A stretch of DNA of 46,908 bases from an uncultured Lachnospiraceae bacterium (GTDB lineage Bacteria; Bacillota; Clostridia; Lachnospirales; Lachnospiraceae). The position numbers and the translations under genes are program-made. Shown piece after piece: positions 42,397-46,908 of the stretch. Each line of letters begins with the position of its first letter. Position 1 is the first letter of the stretch. The notes beneath the pieces are model-generated. The model was not told the DNA's origin. It searched no databases and saw nothing but the letters and a program-made list of their open reading frames with translations. The DNA lies in contig CATJTQ010000107.1 of NCBI GenBank assembly GCA_949743325.1, positions 1 to 46,908 of the forward strand, in the 5' to 3' direction.

Positions 42397-43158
42397 ATGT
42401 ATCATTTTTTTATTCAGGCGAAACAGATTAAAGATGGCAGGGTTTATTTGGAAGGCAAAGATGTCAATCATATTATCAATGTTTTAAGAATGAAGACTGG
42501 AGATAAAATTTCATTAACTGATGAGGACGGGGTTTGTTATACGTGCAGTATCGTTCTGTTTGATAAGGAAATAATTCAGCTTGAAATTTTAGAAATAAAA
42601 GATGTGTCGCATGAACTTCCTGCTAAAGTTACTTTGTTTCAGGGGCTTCCGAAAGGAGATAAGTTTGAGACAATTGTGCAGAAAGCTGTCGAGCTTGGAG
42701 TTTATCAGATAGTTCCGGTAATAACTAATAGATGTATTGTAAAATTGGATGAAAAGAAGAAAAAAAATAAAATAACAAGATGGAATACTATTGCAGAGAG
42801 TGCTGCAAAGCAGTCTAAGAGAACTTATATTCCAAAGGTATGTGATGTAATTGATTTTAGTATGGCAGTAGATATGGCGAAACGATTTGATGAAGTTTGT
42901 ATTCCTTATGAACAGGCAGAGGGAATGAGTAGCACAAAAGATTTTTTATGTAGATTAAAACCGGATATGAATATTGCTTTTTATATCGGACCTGAGGGCG
43001 GTTTTGAAGAGTATGAGATAAATAAGGCGCAAGAAGCAGGAATAAAACCAGTTTCACTTGGTAAAAGGGTACTTCGTACTGAGACAGCAGGCATGGCGCT
43101 TATGTCTATGATTATGCTCACATATGAATGCCAGTCATCTGATAAAGAACAAGATTAA
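42397..43158 (+). CDS. rsmE: 16S rRNA (uracil-1498-N3) methyltransferase RsmE
   Basis: 253 residues of the SPOUT/RsmE family, which methylates U1498 of 16S rRNA. The N-terminal PUA-like part is MYHFFIQAKQIKDGRVYLEG with HIINVLRMKTGDKI. The knot part contains PKGDKFETIVQKAVELGV, IGPEGGFEEYEI and LGKRVLRTETAGMALMSMI. The start at 42397 has AATAGGTGTGATT upstream; the in-frame TTG 42361 overlaps prmA. It is part of a prmA-rsmE-cysteine desulfurase series with very short gaps. Confidence 0.95.
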   Translation: MYHFFIQAKQIKDGRVYLEGKDVNHIINVLRMKTGDKISLTDEDGVCYTCSIVLFDKEIIQLEILEIKDVSHELPAKVTLFQGLPKGDKFETIVQKAVELGVYQIVPVITNRCIVKLDEKKKKNKITRWNTIAESAAKQSKRTYIPKVCDVIDFSMAVDMAKRFDEVCIPYEQAEGMSSTKDFLCRLKPDMNIAFYIGPEGGFEEYEINKAQEAGIKPVSLGKRVLRTETAGMALMSMIMLTYECQSSDKEQD

Positions 43159-43173
43159 TATTTGGAGGACAGT

Positions 43174-44328
43174 ATGGAGGTTTATTTAGATAATTCATCT
43201 ACAACAAAATGCAGAGAGTGTGTTGCAGAATTGATGGTTAAGGTTATGGTGGAAGATTATGGCAATCCCTCTTCAATGCATCAAAAAGGAGTAGATGCGG
43301 AGAAATACATTGTAGATGCAGGAAAAATTATTGCTAAAGAGTTAAAAGTTAATCAAAAAGAGATTCTTTTTACTTCAGGAGGAACTGAATCAAACAATAT
43401 TGCACTTATTGGCACAGCCTATGCCAATAAGAGGAAAGGCAGACATATTATCACAACTAAAATTGAACATCCGTCAGTAAAAAATGTAATGTTGTACTTG
43501 GAACAGCAAGGGTATGAAATTACATGGCTTTCAGTTGATGAAAACGGACATATATCATTTGATGAATTGGAGAAATCTGTTAGAGAAGATACAGTATTAG
43601 TTTCAATAATGCATGTTAATAATGAAATCGGCTCTGTACAGCAGTTAGAGAAAATTGCTAAGATTATAAAGAGTATTAATAAAGATACTTACTTCCATTC
43701 AGACTGTGTTCAGAGCGTAGGTAAATTTAGGTTATATCCTAAAAAAATCGGGGTTGATTTGTTGTCAGCAAGTGCCCATAAGTTTCATGGGCCTAAAGGC
43801 ATTGGTTTTTTATACATAGGAGATAATGTAAAAATACAGCCGGTTATGTTTGGGGGAGGTCAGCAGAAAAATATAAGGTCAGGAACAGAAAATGTTTCTG
43901 CAATAGCTGGTATGTCAGAAGCGTTTAAATTGTGTTATGACAATTTTGACGAAAAGATGGAAAAGTTAAGTCAGTTAAGGGATTATTTTGTCTGTGAGCT
44001 GGAGCAGATTGAAAATGTAAAAGTACATTGTACAAAAGACAGTATGCCTGCTTCTTATATTGTAAGTGCTAGTTTTATTGGAGTAAGGAGTGAGGTAATG
44101 CTGCATACATTGGAAAACAGCGGAATTTATGTGTCGGCTGGTTCAGCATGTTCATCTCATAAAAGGGCTGATAGTGATACGCTGAAAGCTATAGGTCTTT
44201 CTCAACAGGAAATGCAAAGTAATATAAGGTTTAGTTTTGATACAGATACGACAAAAGAGGAGCTTGAATATTGTATTGATGAGATTAAGAAAAATCTGCC
44301 AATACTAAGAAAATACCAACCACATTAA
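43174..44328 (+). CDS. Cysteine desulfurase (NifS/IscS family)
   Basis: 384 residues, PLP enzyme that takes sulfur from cysteine for Fe-S clusters or tRNA thiolation. VYLDNSSTTKCREC opens the family pattern; ILFTSGGTESNNIAL binds PLP phosphate; SAHKFHGPKGIGFLYI has the PLP lysine; SAGSACSSHKRADS holds the active cysteine. It is the short NifS-like form. ATG 43174 follows TTTGGAGGACAGT, which lies just after the rsmE stop codon. No iscU or iscR is adjacent. The TtcA-like enzyme at 20 kb could be one sulfur acceptor, but that is inference. Confidence 0.93.
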   Translation: MEVYLDNSSTTKCRECVAELMVKVMVEDYGNPSSMHQKGVDAEKYIVDAGKIIAKELKVNQKEILFTSGGTESNNIALIGTAYANKRKGRHIITTKIEHPSVKNVMLYLEQQGYEITWLSVDENGHISFDELEKSVREDTVLVSIMHVNNEIGSVQQLEKIAKIIKSINKDTYFHSDCVQSVGKFRLYPKKIGVDLLSASAHKFHGPKGIGFLYIGDNVKIQPVMFGGGQQKNIRSGTENVSAIAGMSEAFKLCYDNFDEKMEKLSQLRDYFVCELEQIENVKVHCTKDSMPASYIVSASFIGVRSEVMLHTLENSGIYVSAGSACSSHKRADSDTLKAIGLSQQEMQSNIRFSFDTDTTKEELEYCIDEIKKNLPILRKYQPH

Positions 44329-44364
44329 GAAATATAATGTTAATCGGTACAAGGAGTGGAAATT

Positions 44365-46908
44365 GTGGGACTTATTAAATATAAAGATAAGGAAGCAATG
44401 AAGCAATATATGCAGCACTATATCAATACGATGAATGAGATTGTGCAGTGTGCAGTATGTCAGTTTACTATAGAAGAGCATCCAAAACTTATATATGCAA
44501 ATGATAAGTCATTTGACATTATCGGCTATACAAGAGATGAGTTTGAAGAATTATTTAATAATGAGCTGTTAGGCATAGTTCATGAATATGATTATGATAG
44601 AGTAGTACAGTTCATTTTTGATATTATGCTTTTTGATTCGCGAAAAGAATTCGATGTGAGGATAAAACGCAAAGATGGTCAGGTTAGATGGGTGTCCTGC
44701 AGTGTGAAGAGAACAGTAAATGCTGATGCAGTAACTGTTTCATTAGCAAGTATAGAAGATATAACTGAGAAAATTAATTACCGTAAGCGTATTGATGAGT
44801 TGTCAGAAAATGTTATGTGCGGACTGGCAAGGATTAGTCTTTTGGAAGATAATATTGAGGTGGAGTTTGCAAATTCGATATTTTATAATATGTTTAGCAG
44901 TGACGAAAAATTAAGGGAGAAATTATTAGCTAATGCTGCTTTTAAAAATAAAATATATAATCCTATTTTTCGGGATGGACTGCCATGTCCGATGAAAGAA
45001 ACATTTGAATTTTATCATCATTTTGGAAAAAATGAGATATGTTGTATTAAATTTACAAGTAATTATGTGGGAGTGGATTTTGAAAAACCTGTATATTTGT
45101 GTACGTTTGAAGATATAACAGATGAAAAAAGAGCAAAGAGCGGCCTTAATGAACTTTTATCAAAGCTTTCAGGAGGAATTGTCTCAGTTATATTTGATGA
45201 TATGGCGTCTTGTGAAACGGTTTCTGCGTCTTTCAGGAAATTATTTGATATTTCGGATTACAGATTATCAGGCGGTTTTTATTCTCTTTTTTTAGAGGAA
45301 GAGAGAAAAAAAATAAAAGAAGATTTATATTATATAACCATGAATAGAGATTCTTTTGAATTTACCGGACATATAGAAGCTGCTGAAAAGGGGCTGCAGA
45401 AAGTAAAGGTTTGCGGCTTTTTTCATGGAGAGAGATGGGGATATCCTTATTATGAATGTTATGTTTTTAAATGTGACGGAAATGTTTTTTTTGAAAATGG
45501 TAGTTCAGATGAGAAGATAAAGGACAGTTTTAAGCTGGATGAGCTGACAGGGTTTTACAGCAGACAGTACATAGGAGATATTATAGATACTAAATTGTCA
45601 AAATCTTTTTCGGCACAGGATGGGTTGTTTTGTGTTGTTATTTTGCAGAATTTTGCTGAGATAAATGAGAGATATGGTTATTTGTTCGGAGATAATCTTC
45701 TTGCAGATATAGCAAGGCTAATCAGAAGTGTTTTTGGTGATAAAGCAATTATCGGCAGAACCGGAGGAGTAGAATTTTCGCTGTTTATAAAGGATGAAAC
45801 AAAAGAGACTTTCTCAAAAATGTGTGATAGACTGTGCAAAAATATAACAAATGTTTTTATTGGTGAGGATGATAATATAGTAATTCGATGTAAAATTGGA
45901 ATTACATTTATAGAGGAAGATGATTTCTATCAGAATATGTATAATCGTTCCCATATAGTTTTACACCGGCTTTTGCATGATAAAAAGAATAAATATTGTG
46001 CCGATTATCTATTTGAGGAAGACGCGGAAATAGATATAGAGAAAATAACTGACAGTGAAAAATATTTGATTGTAGAAGAAAATGTAGAGTTTGCTAATCG
46101 TTCTAAAAAAACAGATGAGGCGGAGCGTTACATAAATGAATTTATGTCAAGAATGTCGCATGAGATAAGGACTCCGATGAATGCGATAAGCGGAATGGCC
46201 GACATGTTAATGGCAAGCGGTCTTAGCGGAATGAATTTAGAATATGTAAATATGATAAAATCTGCATCAAATAATCTAATTAGTATTGTTGATGATATTT
46301 TAGATATTTCTAAAATAGAGACAGGACAGATAGATATTGTTTCTGAGAATTATGAGATAAAGACAATGATTGAAGATATGTCAGCCTTGATTAATGGAAA
46401 ACTTGACAGGGAAGATATTTCATTTGTTGTCTATGTCAATCCGAACTTACCTAAAGTACTCTATGGGGATGAGAAGCATATAAAACAGATTATGATGAAT
46501 ATTTTATCAAACGCCGTTAAGTTTACGAGAAAAGGTTTTATCAGACTTTCAGTTGACTATACACCATGTGGAGATGATGAAATTGAGCTCTGTATATCGG
46601 TAAAGGACAGCGGTATTGGTATTGATAAAAAAGATCAAAATAAGTTATTTACGATTTTTTCACAGGTTGACAGCGTAAAGAATAGGAAAGCTGACGGTGT
46701 GGGTTTAGGTCTTGCAATAGCAAAGCAGGTTGCGGAACATATGGGAGGCACAATTTTAGTGGAGAGCGAAGCAGGGATTGGATCTAAATTTTCACTTGTT
46801 TTAAAGCAGACTGTTATAGATCGTGGAAAGATTATTAATGTTCCTGATACAGATAAATATTCTTTTCTTTTATTTGAGAGAGATAAATATTATAGAGAAG
46901 AATTGAAA
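44365..46908 (+). CDS. PAS/degenerate-GGDEF sensor histidine kinase (3' partial)
   Basis: 848 codons are visible and the gene runs off the window. The start is GTG 44365, 8 nt after AAGGAG. There is no signal peptide, so it seems cytosolic. Order: PAS domain (VSCSVKRT..SIEDITEK at ~110-140), a second PAS-like region with CTFEDITDEKRAKSG, then a GGDEF-like domain with its LDELTGFYSRQYIGDIID opening and motif GGVEF where GGDEF is usual. Then a HisKA box FMSRMSHEIRTPMNAISGM and ATPase motifs MMNILSNAVKFTRKG, VKDSGIGID and GVGLGLAIAKQVAEHMGG. A receiver probably follows beyond the edge. It is not obviously in an operon with the cysteine desulfurase. Confidence 0.85.
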   Translation, partial: MGLIKYKDKEAMKQYMQHYINTMNEIVQCAVCQFTIEEHPKLIYANDKSFDIIGYTRDEFEELFNNELLGIVHEYDYDRVVQFIFDIMLFDSRKEFDVRIKRKDGQVRWVSCSVKRTVNADAVTVSLASIEDITEKINYRKRIDELSENVMCGLARISLLEDNIEVEFANSIFYNMFSSDEKLREKLLANAAFKNKIYNPIFRDGLPCPMKETFEFYHHFGKNEICCIKFTSNYVGVDFEKPVYLCTFEDITDEKRAKSGLNELLSKLSGGIVSVIFDDMASCETVSASFRKLFDISDYRLSGGFYSLFLEEERKKIKEDLYYITMNRDSFEFTGHIEAAEKGLQKVKVCGFFHGERWGYPYYECYVFKCDGNVFFENGSSDEKIKDSFKLDELTGFYSRQYIGDIIDTKLSKSFSAQDGLFCVVILQNFAEINERYGYLFGDNLLADIARLIRSVFGDKAIIGRTGGVEFSLFIKDETKETFSKMCDRLCKNITNVFIGEDDNIVIRCKIGITFIEEDDFYQNMYNRSHIVLHRLLHDKKNKYCADYLFEEDAEIDIEKITDSEKYLIVEENVEFANRSKKTDEAERYINEFMSRMSHEIRTPMNAISGMADMLMASGLSGMNLEYVNMIKSASNNLISIVDDILDISKIETGQIDIVSENYEIKTMIEDMSALINGKLDREDISFVVYVNPNLPKVLYGDEKHIKQIMMNILSNAVKFTRKGFIRLSVDYTPCGDDEIELCISVKDSGIGIDKKDQNKLFTIFSQVDSVKNRKADGVGLGLAIAKQVAEHMGGTILVESEAGIGSKFSLVLKQTVIDRGKIINVPDTDKYSFLLFERDKYYREELK

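Overview
The window reads as chromosome of a low-GC, Gram-positive anaerobe of the Clostridia, most likely a gut or rumen Lachnospiraceae. The evidence is AT-rich sequence, strong AGGAGG-type ribosome sites, HrcA/CIRCE heat-shock control, EFR1-type flavodoxin-ferredoxin, TraX-like, DUF4180 and HAAS proteins, and a dockerin-bearing esterase. No rRNA, tRNA, CRISPR array, transposase or integrase was seen. The genus assignment is inference.

Layout. 0-1 kb: a frameshifted small gene and a flavin reductase on the minus strand. 1-6.1 kb: hrcA-grpE-dnaK-dnaJ behind a promoter with a CIRCE operator. 6.1-10 kb: a small unknown gene, an Lsa-like ABC-F ribosome-protection gene with an attenuator-like leader, and an AraC/DUF3795 pair, the last two units on the minus strand. 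10.6-19.8 kb: a compact Tad/Flp pilus locus (CpaF ATPase, TadB, TadC, short pilin, two pseudopilin-like proteins, SAF/CpaB, TadV-like prepilin peptidase, small Xre regulator, 1067-residue secreted protein), with many TTG starts and G-rich ribosome sites. 20-21.8 kb: a TtcA-like PP-loop enzyme and a thioredoxin-reductase-like flavoprotein. 21.8-25.3 kb: a TPP riboswitch followed by a thiamine-binding protein and a ThiX/ThiY/ThiZ-like importer. 25.3-26.1 kb: hsp20 with a second CIRCE. 26.2-27.2 kb: TetR plus DUF4180 on the minus strand. 27.5-32.5 kb: a hybrid sensor kinase and a membrane-anchored spermidine-synthase-like protein. 32.6-34 kb: PadR and HAAS/DUF3887 membrane protein. 34.2-36.8 kb: HAD phosphatase and an SGNH esterase with dockerin. 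36.9-41.4 kb: EFR1 protein, TraX-like protein, Xre regulator, carbonic anhydrase and MATE exporter. 41.4-46.9 kb: prmA, rsmE, a cysteine desulfurase and a PAS/degenerate-GGDEF/histidine kinase cut by the window edge.

How the parts fit. In many Bacillota prmA and rsmE directly follow dnaJ. Here about 35 kb of accessory genes separates them, and the region just after dnaJ carries a copy of a dispersed palindromic element also found at 281 and 26005. The most interesting regulatory readings are the ABC-F leader (promoter, seven-codon peptide, competing hairpins, terminator), the long TPP-riboswitch leader, and the contrasting positions of the two CIRCE operators relative to their promoters. The most interesting protein system is the divergent, secretin-less Tad locus with its own regulator and large surface protein.
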